Assembly: GCA_045645485.1 (NCBI GenBank)
Contig: JAZRIX010000033.1
Location: 1-27,240, forward strand
Source: SIG440 sp045645485
GTDB lineage: Bacteria; Bacillota; Clostridia; Monoglobales; Monoglobaceae
Length of the DNA stretch: 27,240 nt
Direction: 5' to 3'
The first letter of the stretch is position 1; each line of letters starts with the position of its first letter. Positions 14,373 to 22,841 of the stretch are shown one piece after another. The notes under the pieces are model-generated. The model was not told where the DNA came from, made no database searches, and worked only from the letters and a program-made list of their open reading frames with translations. Position numbers and translations under genes: made by a program.

Positions 14373-16667
14373 TTACTTATTTGCATTCTTCAAATCGTTA
14401 TTTCTGATTTCAACACGTCGAACCTTACCGCTGATTGTTTTGGGGAGTTCCTCCACAAAGTCAACAATTCTGGGATATTTGTAAGGTGCGGTGTGTGTTT
14501 TTACATATTCCTGAATTTCCTTTTTCAGTTCATCGGTGCCTACAGTTCCCTTGGTGAGAACAATTGTTGCTTTTACAATCTGTCCGCGAACTTCGTCAGG
14601 AACAGCTGTTATGGCACATTCAAGAACATAAGGGAGCTCCATAATAACACTTTCAATTTCAAAGGGCCCGATACGGTAGCCTGATGACTTGATAACATCA
14701 TCAATTCTTCCCACATACCAGAGATAACCGTCTTCATCCATGGTTGCCTGATCGCCTGTGTGGTAATATCCGTCGTGCCATGCATCCTTGGTTTTTACGT
14801 CATCAAGATAGTAACCGATAAACAATCCGCAGGGAACGTTTTCTGATGTTCTTACGCAGATTTCACCGGTGTCACCTGTCTTGCATTCGTTTCCGTCAGG
14901 GTCAAGAACCACAACATCATAAAGGGGAGAGGGGCGACCCATTGAACCGATTTTTGGTGTTGTTCCCACAAAGTTTGCAATAGAGAGGGTTGTTTCTGTC
15001 TGACCGAAGCCTTCCATAATTTTGAGGCCTGTTGCTTTGTAGAACTGGTTGAATACTTCAGGGTTCAGAGCTTCGCCTGCAGTTGTTGCATACTGAATTG
15101 AAGACAAGTCATATTTTGAAAGGTCTTCCTTGATGAAGAATCTGTACATTGTAGGAGGTGCACAGAAGGTTGTGATATTATACTTCTTGAAAAGAGGAAG
15201 GATATCATCTGAATGGAAACGGTCAAAGTCATATGTGAATATACCAGCTTCGCAGAGCCACTGACCGTAAAGCTTGCCCCAGAGTGCCTTGCCCCAGCCT
15301 GTATCGGAAATTGTGAAGTGAAGACCGTCTGGGTTCACATTGTGCCAGAATTTTGCTGTTGGATAGTGTCCAAGGGCATATTTGTATGAATGTGTTGCAA
15401 TTCTGGGATAACCCGTTGTACCTGATGTGTAGAGCATCAGCATTGGATCGTTGCCGCAAGGGGTGTCTTCTTTGCGGTTGAAATGTGTACTGAAACGCTC
15501 AATATCTTCGTTGAAGTCATACCAACCGTCTTTTTTGCCACCAACGATAAATTTGAGCATATCAGGATATGCTTCTGAAGCCTTTTCAGCTTCGCTTGAT
15601 ACATCACCGTCTGATGTACATACAATTGCTTTTACCCCTGCGGCTTTGTATCTGTATTCAAAGTCATGCTCAACAAGCTGGTTTGTTGCTGGGATTGCGA
15701 TTGCACCAATCTTGTGAAGTGCAAGCATACAGAACCAGAACTGGTAATGACGCTTGAGAACAAGCATAACAGTGTCACCTTTTTTGATACCCAGTGATTC
15801 AAAGTAGTTCGCAGCTTTTGCTGAATACTTTTTCATATCCTTGAAGGTGAATGCACGGTCTGTTTTGTCATTTGCAACCCACATCATTGCAATTTTGTTG
15901 GGATTTTTGTCTGCAATGGCATCAACGCAGTCGAAAGCAAAGTTGAATTTATCGTCATTCTTGAATGAAATTCCGCTGAACACACCGTTTTCATCCAGAG
16001 TTGTTTCAATGAAGTTGTCTGCAACAGTGGCCTTTGTTTCGCGAGTAATTGGTTCAATTGATGTTGTAACCTCGTTTGTATCGTTATAAAAATCCTCGCC
16101 TGTGGGGTTAAGAACAATAGCATTGAATACACAGCCTTCGGGACTTGTAGCAATCATTCCGTGAGGTGTTGAACTGTCATAGAAAATTGAATCGCCCTCG
16201 TTCAGAACTTCAATATGTGAACCAACCTGAACCTTGAGAGTTCCGCTGACAATAATATCAATTTCCTGACCTTTGTGCGAACTGAGCTTTATTGGAGCTG
16301 TCTGTTCTTCTGCAAGGAAGGGTGCTTCAACAAGGAATGGCTCAGCAAGCTTGTTTTTGAATTTTGGTGCAAGGTTGTTATAAACAAAGCCTTTTTTGCG
16401 GACAATCTTTGCACCTTCACCTTTTCGTGTGACAGCGTAGGAGGTAAGGGTAGAGCTTGTTCCCTCGAGAATATCGATAACTTCAACATTGCAGGCTTTG
16501 GCACATTTATAAATAAATGTAAAGCTAAAATCCGTTTCGCCCTGTTCGAGAACAAGATAGTCTTCAAGTGACACATCTGTAAGCTTTGCAAGCTCTGAAG
16601 GTGTGTATCCTTTTGCTTCGCGTAAGTCTTTTATACGCTGAGCAACTTCTTTCAAATTGTAATCCAT
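14373..16667 (-). CDS. XRE-HTH / cupin / AMP-forming acyl-CoA synthetase fusion
   Basis: 764 residues in three parts. An XRE-type helix-turn-helix (about 5-62) includes AKGYTPSELAKLTDVSLEDY. A cupin follows (about 125-205), with HKGQEIDIIVSGTLKVQVG and GDSIFYDSSTPHG. The last part (about 230-760) is an ANL-superfamily ligase: P-loop LYTSGTTGYPRIATHS, then GFGQTETT, then YHTGDQATMDEDGYLWYVGR, hinge DDVIKSSGYR, and terminal PKTISGKVRR with the adenylation Lys. All catalytic motifs look intact, in the style of medium-chain or acetyl-type acyl-CoA synthetases. An upstream in-frame ATG (16712) lies inside the leader terminator region, so ATG 16667 after AAAGGGG is preferred. The gene stands alone behind a T-box leader. 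It may be a regulator that senses or makes its own acyl-CoA ligand; that is inference. Confidence 0.8.
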   Translation of the reverse strand: MDYNLKEVAQRIKDLREAKGYTPSELAKLTDVSLEDYLVLEQGETDFSFTFIYKCAKACNVEVIDILEGTSSTLTSYAVTRKGEGAKIVRKKGFVYNNLAPKFKNKLAEPFLVEAPFLAEEQTAPIKLSSHKGQEIDIIVSGTLKVQVGSHIEVLNEGDSIFYDSSTPHGMIATSPEGCVFNAIVLNPTGEDFYNDTNEVTTSIEPITRETKATVADNFIETTLDENGVFSGISFKNDDKFNFAFDCVDAIADKNPNKIAMMWVANDKTDRAFTFKDMKKYSAKAANYFESLGIKKGDTVMLVLKRHYQFWFCMLALHKIGAIAIPATNQLVEHDFEYRYKAAGVKAIVCTSDGDVSSEAEKASEAYPDMLKFIVGGKKDGWYDFNEDIERFSTHFNRKEDTPCGNDPMLMLYTSGTTGYPRIATHSYKYALGHYPTAKFWHNVNPDGLHFTISDTGWGKALWGKLYGQWLCEAGIFTYDFDRFHSDDILPLFKKYNITTFCAPPTMYRFFIKEDLSKYDLSSIQYATTAGEALNPEVFNQFYKATGLKIMEGFGQTETTLSIANFVGTTPKIGSMGRPSPLYDVVVLDPDGNECKTGDTGEICVRTSENVPCGLFIGYYLDDVKTKDAWHDGYYHTGDQATMDEDGYLWYVGRIDDVIKSSGYRIGPFEIESVIMELPYVLECAITAVPDEVRGQIVKATIVLTKGTVGTDELKKEIQEYVKTHTAPYKYPRIVDFVEELPKTISGKVRRVEIRNNDLKNANK

Positions 16668-16696
16668 TTTTGTTTCCCCTTTCGGTAATAAATAAG

Positions 16697-16995
16697 AATA
16701 AAGGAATGCCACAAAAAAAACGAACCCATCCCAAAGACTTCTTTGAGACGGGTTGTAAAACTCGCGGTACCACTCAAATTACGAAATATAATTTCGTCAC
16801 TCTGCAGGCTCTATCAAGCCCTTTGCAATAACGTTGCAATGCACGGGAACCGTCTACTTGCAAAATGCTTTCGGGATTCCAACTCGGAAGTGATGGGTCA
16901 TTGGAAAACTCTGTTATTGGCTTGCAGCATCCGCCAACTCTCTCAAAACTCGGTAATCCGACCGTCTTCGTCACAGTTTTTGTGATATTCAATTA
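16697..16995 (-). ncRNA. T-box riboswitch leader
   Basis: On the minus strand the leader runs from about 16995. It shows TGACGAAGACG, then AGAGAG with GATGCTGCAAGCC (the distal stem I motifs), AAGTAGACGG (stem II/III), and the T-box GAGTGGTACCGCG (16775-16763), then a terminator. In the stretch GAGTTGGAATCCCGAAA the specifier could be ATC (Ile) or TCC (Ser). TGGT in the T-box pairs with a tRNA ending in A before CCA, which favours Ile. The specifier is not settled. Confidence 0.92.
16713..16754 (-). terminator. T-box terminator hairpin
   Basis: On the minus strand AACCCGTCTCAAAG (16754-16741) pairs across a 4-base loop with CTTTGGGATGGGTT (16736-16723), then eight T (16720-16713). The alternative pairing with the T-box forms the antiterminator when uncharged tRNA is bound. 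Confidence 0.9.
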
Positions 16996-17001
16996 AGACG
17001 T

Positions 17002-17030
17002 ATTATACACCCAAGTGTTTTATTTGTCAA
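17002..17030 (-). promoter_or_regulatory. sigma-A-like promoter of the T-box unit
   Basis: On the minus strand TTGACA (17030-17025) and TATAAT (17007-17002) are perfect hexamers with a 17-base spacer. Confidence 0.9.
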
Positions 17031-17072
17031 TAGTTTTTTAAAAAAATTTGCATATAATTCAAATTAATCGCA

Positions 17073-17147
17073 TCAATCAACGATTGTAACTGAAAATTCT
17101 TCATTGAATTTGGAATACCACTTTTCGGCTTCTTCGAATATATCCAT
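17073..17147 (-). pseudogene. possible gene fragment or 24-codon ORF
   Basis: The frame from ATG 17147 reads MDIFEEAEKWYSKFNEEFSV, then four residues and a stop. It looks like ordinary coding sequence, charged and helical, but has no ribosome site. In-frame reading upstream of the ATG meets a stop after about eight codons. It lies in the otherwise gene-free stretch 17041-17331, so it may be the 3' end of a decayed gene. Nothing else is seen there. Confidence 0.3.
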
Positions 17148-17331
17148 AATTTCAAGAAATTGCCATAGCTGCGGCTAAGTAGCATCTGCAATGCTCGTGA
17201 AGTGGGGGAGTGATATCAAGGGGATGTTCCTCGTTAAATAATGTTCCGTTTTTGTTCAAACATGGTTTACATGTCTGGGGTGTAATTTAAGTATATCATA
17301 TTAAAACGGACAGTACGGACAAGTTAAGAAA

Positions 17332-17390
17332 AAGACCCCTTGACTTTGCTCAGGGTGACAGAACATTCCGAGCTAAATACAAAGGGTCTT
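17332..17390 (-). terminator. long-loop terminator built on a MITE-like palindrome (copy 2)
   Basis: On the minus strand AAGACCCTTTG and, 40 bases on, CAAGGGGTCTT plus a TTTTTCTT tail can pair. The inner sequence CTTGACTTTGCTCAGGGTGACAG resembles the arm of the repeat at 11930-12044 (TTCGACTACGCTCAATATGACA). It probably ends the der-plsY-gpsA-flavin reductase transcript. Confidence 0.55.
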
Positions 17391-17408
17391 CAGGTTACAT
17401 ATAGTCAG

Positions 17409-17909
17409 TTAAATCTCATAGCAAGCTTCAATTGAAGCATAATAGAATGTGTGCAAATCACCATTTTTATACCATTTTTCGAGAACATCAGAGGAGGTAA
17501 GGGGATTTGTCATATCTGCTCTTGTGATTACCTTGCATTCAAAAACAAGTCCCTTGCAGGAAATAACAGGAGTGTGAACCGCTTTGCCGGGTTTTAAATC
17601 AAGATTACATTCTTTGATTTTGTCAACATCTTTGCCGCTTTTGCTTCCGCAAAAAGCAAGAGCGGTTTTCATTGAATCGTCATAGGGAAATGTAAGTGTA
17701 AATTCAAGATTTTTGTCTACGGCAATTTTGGAAAAACGGCTTTCACGAATCATAACCTCCGCGACGGGAATTCCCCATTCAAAGCCAAACGAACCCCATC
17801 CGATTGTCATTGTGTTGACCTTGTCGCCGTCTTTTGTAGTGAGAAATGCTCCTTTGGGGAGAATTTCTGTTGCTTTTTTGAAAAAATCGGTTAAAGTATT
17901 GATATCCAT
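17409..17909 (-). CDS. flavin reductase-like, FMN-binding split-barrel protein
   Basis: 166 residues. The order LTTKDGDKVNTMTIGWGSFG, then IPVAEVMIRESRFSKIAVD and NLEFTLTFPYD is the flavin reductase/FMN-binding split-barrel family. An FMN-dependent reductase or electron carrier in the cytoplasm is the likely role, without a defined substrate. AAAGGAA lies before ATG 17909. It starts 27 bases after gpsA in the same direction and is the last gene of the der operon. Confidence 0.8.
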   Translation of the reverse strand: MDINTLTDFFKKATEILPKGAFLTTKDGDKVNTMTIGWGSFGFEWGIPVAEVMIRESRFSKIAVDKNLEFTLTFPYDDSMKTALAFCGSKSGKDVDKIKECNLDLKPGKAVHTPVISCKGLVFECKVITRADMTNPLTSSDVLEKWYKNGDLHTFYYASIEACYEI

Positions 17910-17936
17910 AATATAATTCCTTTCAAAAAACAGTTT

Positions 17937-18950
17937 CTACATTTTATGCAGGAAATCCGATTCAGATTCGTTTTTCTTTTCTCGCTTCATCAGATTGGTG
18001 ATAGCATCTGAAGGGTTCTGTCCGTTAAACAAAACATTGTATGCCTCTGATATTATAGGCATTTCAACACCCTTGCGGTCAGCAAGCTCTTTTGCTGCTT
18101 TGCAGCTGCGAACACCTTCAACAACCATATTTACAGTTTTCTGAGCTTCATCAACAGACATACCCTGACCGATAAGAATACCTGCTCTGCGGTTGCGTGA
18201 ATGCATACTGGTACAGGTAACAATCAAGTCGCCTATTCCTGAAAGACCAAAGAAGGTTTCAGCCTTTGCACCCATAGCAACACCAAGACGGGTAATTTCC
18301 ACAAGACCTCTTGTCATAAGGGCCGCCTTTGTGTTGTCACCGCAGCCAAGACCGTCAAGAATACCGCAGCAAAGAGCAATAACATTTTTCAATGAACCGC
18401 CAAGCTCTACTCCGATAGTATCATCTGAGGTATAAACCCTGAAGGCCGAACTCATAAAAATATCCTGAATATATCTTGAAATTTCGATATCATCAGATGC
18501 AACAACATTTGTCGTAGGTATGTTGCGTGAAACCTCTTCTGCATGGCTGGGTCCTGACATAACTGCAATTTTGCACATAGGAAGCTCATCTTTCAGTATC
18601 TGTGATATTGTCATATAGGTTTCTTCTTCGATACCCTTTGAAATATTGAGAACAACCTGACCTTCAGACATATAGTTTTTTATGCTGTGTGCAACATTTC
18701 TCACCCCGTGAGAGGGTGTGGCTATAACTATAAGGTCTTTATCTGTGCATACTGATAAATCAGCAGTAAAGTCAATGCCGTCAGGAATTTCTATTCCAGG
18801 AAGAAAGGGTTTGTTTTCATGAAACTTCTTCAGGTTCTCACACTCTGTTTTGTCATATGACCAAAGAGTTACCGAGTGACCGTTGTTGCAAAGAAGAATG
18901 GAAACAGCTGTTCCCCACCCGCCGCTGCCTAAAACGCATATATTTGCCAT
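17937..18950 (-). CDS. gpsA: glycerol-3-phosphate dehydrogenase [NAD(P)+]
   Basis: 337 residues. Reduces dihydroxyacetone phosphate to sn-glycerol 3-phosphate for phospholipid synthesis. The Rossmann loop GSGGWGTAVSILLCNNGHSV (8-27), NISKGIEEETYMTISQ, MSGPSHAEEV and LGGSLKNVIALCCGILDGLG (containing the catalytic Lys) are all present. Its ATG shares one base with the plsY stop codon (TAATG), implying coupled translation, fitting since PlsY acylates the product of GpsA. Confidence 0.95.
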   Translation of the reverse strand: MANICVLGSGGWGTAVSILLCNNGHSVTLWSYDKTECENLKKFHENKPFLPGIEIPDGIDFTADLSVCTDKDLIVIATPSHGVRNVAHSIKNYMSEGQVVLNISKGIEEETYMTISQILKDELPMCKIAVMSGPSHAEEVSRNIPTTNVVASDDIEISRYIQDIFMSSAFRVYTSDDTIGVELGGSLKNVIALCCGILDGLGCGDNTKAALMTRGLVEITRLGVAMGAKAETFFGLSGIGDLIVTCTSMHSRNRRAGILIGQGMSVDEAQKTVNMVVEGVRSCKAAKELADRKGVEMPIISEAYNVLFNGQNPSDAITNLMKREKKNESESDFLHKM

Positions 18951-19576
18951 TATTTTTTATCCTCCTGAATTTTTTTCTTTGACCCAAGCTTGTTTTCCGT
19001 TCCGGAAAGAAGCCGTACGATATTTGTCTTATGCATATATATTGCAAAAACTGCAAGCATAAATGCAAAAACAACAAAAACAGGGTCGCTGTTTTTGAAT
19101 ATAAGAGCAAGAACAACAAAAATTACCGCGCCGAGAATACTTCCCAGAGAAACATATCTTGAAATTGCCATAATCAGAATTGCAACAACGGCCGTTATTG
19201 ACCCCAGAAGAGGTGATGCGAAAATTATTGCAACAGTTGACACAATTATGCCCTTTCCGCCTTTGAATTTAAAATAGACGGGAAAGTTGTGCCCCAGAAC
19301 TGTTCCGATACCTGCAATATAAATTGCTTCTGCATTATTTTCAAGAATAAACATTCCTGAAATAATGGCTACAACCGTTTTGAGAATGTCACCGATAACA
19401 ACTAAGCCTGCACCCAGCTTTCCTACTGTTCTGAGGGTATTTGTTGCGCCGGCATTGCCGCTACCGTGGTTGCGGATGTCATCGCCAATCATCAGCTTTG
19501 AAACAATGATAGATGAGTTGATGCTTCCCAAAAGGTATGAAATCAACAGTGTAATTAGTTTGTATATCAAATCCAT
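18950..19576 (-). CDS. plsY: acyl-phosphate:glycerol-3-phosphate acyltransferase
   Basis: 208 residues, five or so membrane segments. Transfers an acyl group from acyl-phosphate to glycerol 3-phosphate. The conserved motifs are SYLLGSINSSII, IRNHGSGNAGATNTLRTVGK and GHNFPVYFKFKGGKG. An in-frame upstream ATG exists at 19633, inside der, but AAAGGAG before 19576 gives the family's normal N-terminus. It is flanked closely by der and gpsA, the usual clostridial order. Confidence 0.95.
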   Translation of the reverse strand: MDLIYKLITLLISYLLGSINSSIIVSKLMIGDDIRNHGSGNAGATNTLRTVGKLGAGLVVIGDILKTVVAIISGMFILENNAEAIYIAGIGTVLGHNFPVYFKFKGGKGIIVSTVAIIFASPLLGSITAVVAILIMAISRYVSLGSILGAVIFVVLALIFKNSDPVFVVFAFMLAVFAIYMHKTNIVRLLSGTENKLGSKKKIQEDKK

Positions 19577-19592
19577 AATCTTACTCCTTTGG

Positions 19593-20933
19593 TTAAATTT
19601 TGCTTCCTTTGGTATCTTTTTCGCCTTTTTCACGGATTATGAACTTTATTGGAGTTCCACGAAAGCCGAAAGCTGCTCTGATTTTGTTTTCAAGATACCG
19701 TACATATGAATAATGAGCGAGATCTGAGTTATTAACAAACAGAACGAATGTAGGAGGCTTTACGCTTGCCTGAGTTCCGTAGTAAATCTTTAGACGTTTA
19801 CCTTTATCCGAGGGAGGCTGAACCATTGCGATTGCATCGTTTATAACGTCATTTAAAAGACCTGTTGAAATACGTTTTTTGTTTTCTTCAACAGCAAGCT
19901 CTGCCATTTCAAACAAATCATCAACTCTTTGTCCTGTTTTTGCTGAAATAAAAATAGATTCCGCATACATCATAAAGTTAAAGCCTTCAAGAAGTCTGTC
20001 TTTGAAGTTCTTCATGGTGTTTGTTTCTTTTTCAACCAAATCCCATTTGTTTACAGCAAAAACAGCAGCCTTACCTTGTTCGTGAACATAGCCTGCAATC
20101 TTCGTGTCCTGCTCGGTTACACCTTCGGTTGCATCAATCATAATAACACATACATCAGCTCTTTCAATGGAGTTGAGTGCACGGACAACACTGTAGCGTT
20201 CAACGTTTTCATCAATTTTGCCGCGTTTTCGCATACCTGCAGTGTCAATGAGGACATATTTTTTGCCGTTGCGTTCAAGTCGGCTATCGATTGAATCACG
20301 GGTTGTTCCTGCAATGTCACTGACTATAACACGATCTTCACCGAGTATTCTGTTAACAAGAGATGATTTTCCCGCATTGGGTTTGCCTACAATTGCGATA
20401 TGGATTACGTCTTCGTCATCATCTTCATCGTATGTTTCGGGGAAGTGACTGCATACTTCATCCAGTAGGTCACCGACACCGAGACCGTGAATAGATGATA
20501 CCATCATAGGGTCACCAAGACCAAGATTGTAGAATTCATAAACCTCCATTGGCGGGTCACCCGGGTTATCCACCTTGTTGCAGACAAGAATAACAGGCTT
20601 GCCGCATTTCTGAAGCATTGCGGCAATATCTTTATCTGCAGCGGTAACGCCGTCACGAACATTGACGATAAGAAGAATAACATCTGCCATATCAATGGCA
20701 AGATTTGCCTGCTGACGCATCTGAGAAAGAATAATATCTTTGCTGTACGGTTCAATACCGCCGGTATCAATAAGTGTAAATTCTTTGCCAAGCCATTCGG
20801 CATCTGCATAGATCCTGTCACGTGTAATACCCGGAGTATCCTCAACGATTGCGATTCTCTTTCCTGATATTTTATTGAACAATGTTGACTTTCCCACATT
20901 GGGGCGTCCAACAATAGCTACTGTCGGTTTCAT
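19593..20933 (-). CDS. der: ribosome biogenesis GTPase Der (EngA)
   Basis: 446 residues with two tandem GTPase domains and a C-terminal KH-like domain. Domain 1 has GRPNVGKSTLFN (7-18), DTPGIT and NKVD. Domain 2 has GKPNAGKSSLVN, DTAGMRKRG and NKWD. The tail KIYYGTQASVKPPTFVLFVN is the KH-like domain. It acts in 50S subunit assembly. Promoter and ribosome site lie directly upstream; first gene of the operon. Confidence 0.96.
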   Translation of the reverse strand: MKPTVAIVGRPNVGKSTLFNKISGKRIAIVEDTPGITRDRIYADAEWLGKEFTLIDTGGIEPYSKDIILSQMRQQANLAIDMADVILLIVNVRDGVTAADKDIAAMLQKCGKPVILVCNKVDNPGDPPMEVYEFYNLGLGDPMMVSSIHGLGVGDLLDEVCSHFPETYDEDDDEDVIHIAIVGKPNAGKSSLVNRILGEDRVIVSDIAGTTRDSIDSRLERNGKKYVLIDTAGMRKRGKIDENVERYSVVRALNSIERADVCVIMIDATEGVTEQDTKIAGYVHEQGKAAVFAVNKWDLVEKETNTMKNFKDRLLEGFNFMMYAESIFISAKTGQRVDDLFEMAELAVEENKKRISTGLLNDVINDAIAMVQPPSDKGKRLKIYYGTQASVKPPTFVLFVNNSDLAHYSYVRYLENKIRAAFGFRGTPIKFIIREKGEKDTKGSKI

Positions 20934-20966
20934 AATTTTTCACCAATCCTTTGCATAGTTATTTAT

Positions 20967-20995
20967 ATAATATCACAAATATTGGAAAAATACAA
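20967..20995 (-). promoter_or_regulatory. sigma-A-like promoter for the der operon
   Basis: On the minus strand TTGTAT (20995-20990) and TATTAT (20972-20967) are 17 bases apart, with the start about 27 bases before ATG 20933. Confidence 0.65.
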
Positions 20996-21079
20996 CTGTT
21001 TTGAATGAAATTTATACTGATAACTAGAACAAGAAAAGAAACTAAACACATTATGTATCAGAATTAAGACGAAAAGTAC

Positions 21080-21108
21080 TTGTTATTTGAACTGTTTTGT
21101 GTTAAAAT
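21080..21108 (+). promoter_or_regulatory. sigma-A-like promoter for the transporter unit
   Basis: TTGTTA (21080-21085) and TAAAAT (21103-21108) are 17 bases apart. The transcript would cover a short ORF at 21174 before the transporter. Confidence 0.55.
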
Positions 21109-21173
21109 GCAAAAAGTGCTTATAAGTTTTGTAATGCTATAAGATTTTTGAAGTTATTTAAGGGGATGTTGCT

Positions 21174-21245
21174 ATGGTGATTATACTTAACGAAGACTGC
21201 AAGCATCTTCTTTGCACAAGAAAAAATATTTTATGTGAGGTTTAA
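21174..21245 (+). CDS. 23-residue upstream ORF, candidate leader peptide
   Basis: The ORF reads MVIILNEDCKHLLCTRKNIL then CEV and stop. It has its own ribosome site (AAGGGG, about eight bases before ATG 21174) and stops two bases before the transporter ATG. The transporter's ribosome site TGTGAGG lies inside the last codons of this ORF. Ribosomes finishing it would therefore sit on, or reinitiate at, the transporter start. Three of 23 residues are Cys. It is not hydrophobic, so it is unlike MetS-type small subunits of NSS transporters. A regulatory leader is the favoured, unproven reading. Confidence 0.4.
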   Translation: MVIILNEDCKHLLCTRKNILCEV

Positions 21246-21247
21246 TT

Positions 21248-22618
21248 ATGAAACAAAGAGAAAAATTTTCGTCACGGCTGGGTTTTATTCTTATTTCTGC
21301 CGGCTGTGCAATCGGGCTTGGTAATGTGTATAGGTTCCCTATCATTACGGGAGCATATGGCGGTGCACTGTTTGTGCTTATCTATATAGCCTTTTTGTTG
21401 CTTTTGGGTCTGCCTGTTATGACAATGGAGCTGTCTGTAGGCAGAGCAAGCCAGAGAAGTATTGCGTCATCATTTGATGTTCTTGAAAAAAAGGGACAGA
21501 AATGGCATCTGACAAAGTATATGGGTATTGCAGGTAACTATATCCTGATGATGTTTTATACGGTAATATCGGGATGGATGCTGATATACTTTGTGAAGTA
21601 CCTGAACGGTTCAATTATGGCGTTTGAATCTGCAAAAGAATTGGGTGCGGTTTTTGACGGCATAGTAAGTAATTGGCGTCTTTTAATTCTCTCAACCTTT
21701 TCTGTAATCATTATTTGCTTTGGAATATGCTCCCTTGGACTTCAGAAGGGTGTTGAGAAAATCACCAAAGTAATGATGATTGTACTTTTTGTGTTGATGA
21801 TTGGTCTTGCCGTTTATTCCTGTACGTTATCAAAAGCGGCAGAGGGGCTGAAGTTTTATCTTATTCCGTCATTGGATGGGGTCAAGGAACACGGCTGGCT
21901 GACTGTTATATCAGCAGCAATGGGACAGGCGTTCTTTACACTCAGTGTGGGAATAGGTTCTATAGCTATATTTGGCAGTTATATTGAAAAGGAAAGAAGC
22001 CTGACAGGCGAAGCTCTCACAATAATGGGGCTTGATACTTTTGTTGCAATTATGTCAGGTCTTATAATCTTTCCTGCCTGCTTTACCTTCAACAACGGTG
22101 TGACAGCAGATGCTTCGACAGTTGGTGCAGGCTTTTTGTTCACAACACTTTCGAGTATTTTCAATAATATGCCCGGAGGCCAGATTGTAGGAACACTTTT
22201 CTTCCTGTTTATGATTTTTGCGTCATTTTCTACCGTTATAGGTGTTTTTGAAAACATTATGTCCTTCTGGCTTGAGCTGACTCATATGCGCAGAAGAAAA
22301 ATCGCAATTATAAATGTTATTCTTATGGCTGTGCTGTCCTTGCCGTGTATCTTTGGCTTTAACCTGTGGTCGTTTATACACATTGGTGGCAAAGTTATTA
22401 TGGATATTGAGGATTTTGCCGTTTCAAACATAATGCTTCCCGTGGGAAGTCTGATTTATGTTCTTTTCTGTACAACCCGTTACGGATGGGGATGGAAGAA
22501 TTATTTTGATGAGGTGAACAGTGGAAAAGGCTTGAAGGTTGCGAAATGGCTGAGACCATACTTCTCATATATTCTTCCCATAATCATTGTTGTTGTTTTG
22601 ATTATGTCGGTAATTTAA
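21248..22618 (+). CDS. NSS-family sodium-dependent transporter
   Basis: 456 residues with about eleven to twelve membrane segments. The N-terminus SRLGFILISAGCAIGLGNVY then RFPIITGAYGGALFVLIY is the first-helix signature of the neurotransmitter:sodium symporter family, containing the unwound region that holds Na+ and substrate. GLPVMTMELSVGRASQRS follows. Bacterial members mostly import amino acids or their derivatives; the substrate here is unknown. TGTGAGG precedes ATG 21248 and overlaps a short upstream ORF. Confidence 0.9.
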   Translation: MKQREKFSSRLGFILISAGCAIGLGNVYRFPIITGAYGGALFVLIYIAFLLLLGLPVMTMELSVGRASQRSIASSFDVLEKKGQKWHLTKYMGIAGNYILMMFYTVISGWMLIYFVKYLNGSIMAFESAKELGAVFDGIVSNWRLLILSTFSVIIICFGICSLGLQKGVEKITKVMMIVLFVLMIGLAVYSCTLSKAAEGLKFYLIPSLDGVKEHGWLTVISAAMGQAFFTLSVGIGSIAIFGSYIEKERSLTGEALTIMGLDTFVAIMSGLIIFPACFTFNNGVTADASTVGAGFLFTTLSSIFNNMPGGQIVGTLFFLFMIFASFSTVIGVFENIMSFWLELTHMRRRKIAIINVILMAVLSLPCIFGFNLWSFIHIGGKVIMDIEDFAVSNIMLPVGSLIYVLFCTTRYGWGWKNYFDEVNSGKGLKVAKWLRPYFSYILPIIIVVVLIMSVI

Positions 22619-22679
22619 AAAATATTTGCTATATTTATCAATGAATATTGAATAATGTGAATAAATAATAATACAAAAA

Positions 22680-22706
22680 AATCCTATCAAAGATAGGATT
22701 TTTTTG
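22680..22706. terminator. bidirectional terminator between the transporter and tRNA-Asn
   Basis: AATCCTATC and GATAGGATT pair perfectly around AAA (about 22680-22700), with T6 after the stem on the plus strand and A-runs before it. It can serve both the transporter and the minus-strand tRNA. Confidence 0.85.
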
Positions 22707-22709
22707 TAT

Positions 22710-22785
22710 TGGCTCCCCCTGCTGGGCTTGAACCAGCGACATCATGATTAACAGTCATGCGCTCTACCGACTGAGCTAAGGAGGA
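22710..22785 (-). tRNA. tRNA-Asn (anticodon GTT)
   Basis: The minus strand gives TCCTCCTTAGCTCAGTCGG and TAGAGC for the D arm, an anticodon stem with ACTGTTAAT around GTT, the T arm GGTTCAAGCC, acceptor AGGGGGA and an encoded CCA. Length 76 bases and all four stems are well formed. Confidence 0.97.
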
Positions 22786-22841
22786 ATATTTAATTGACAG
22801 TAAATATTATATCCCATTTTTCTGAAAAGTCAATACAATTT

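Noticed and set aside
16743..16985. ORFs on both strands at 16743-16992
   Set aside because: They lie in the T-box leader, whose conserved RNA motifs account for this region.
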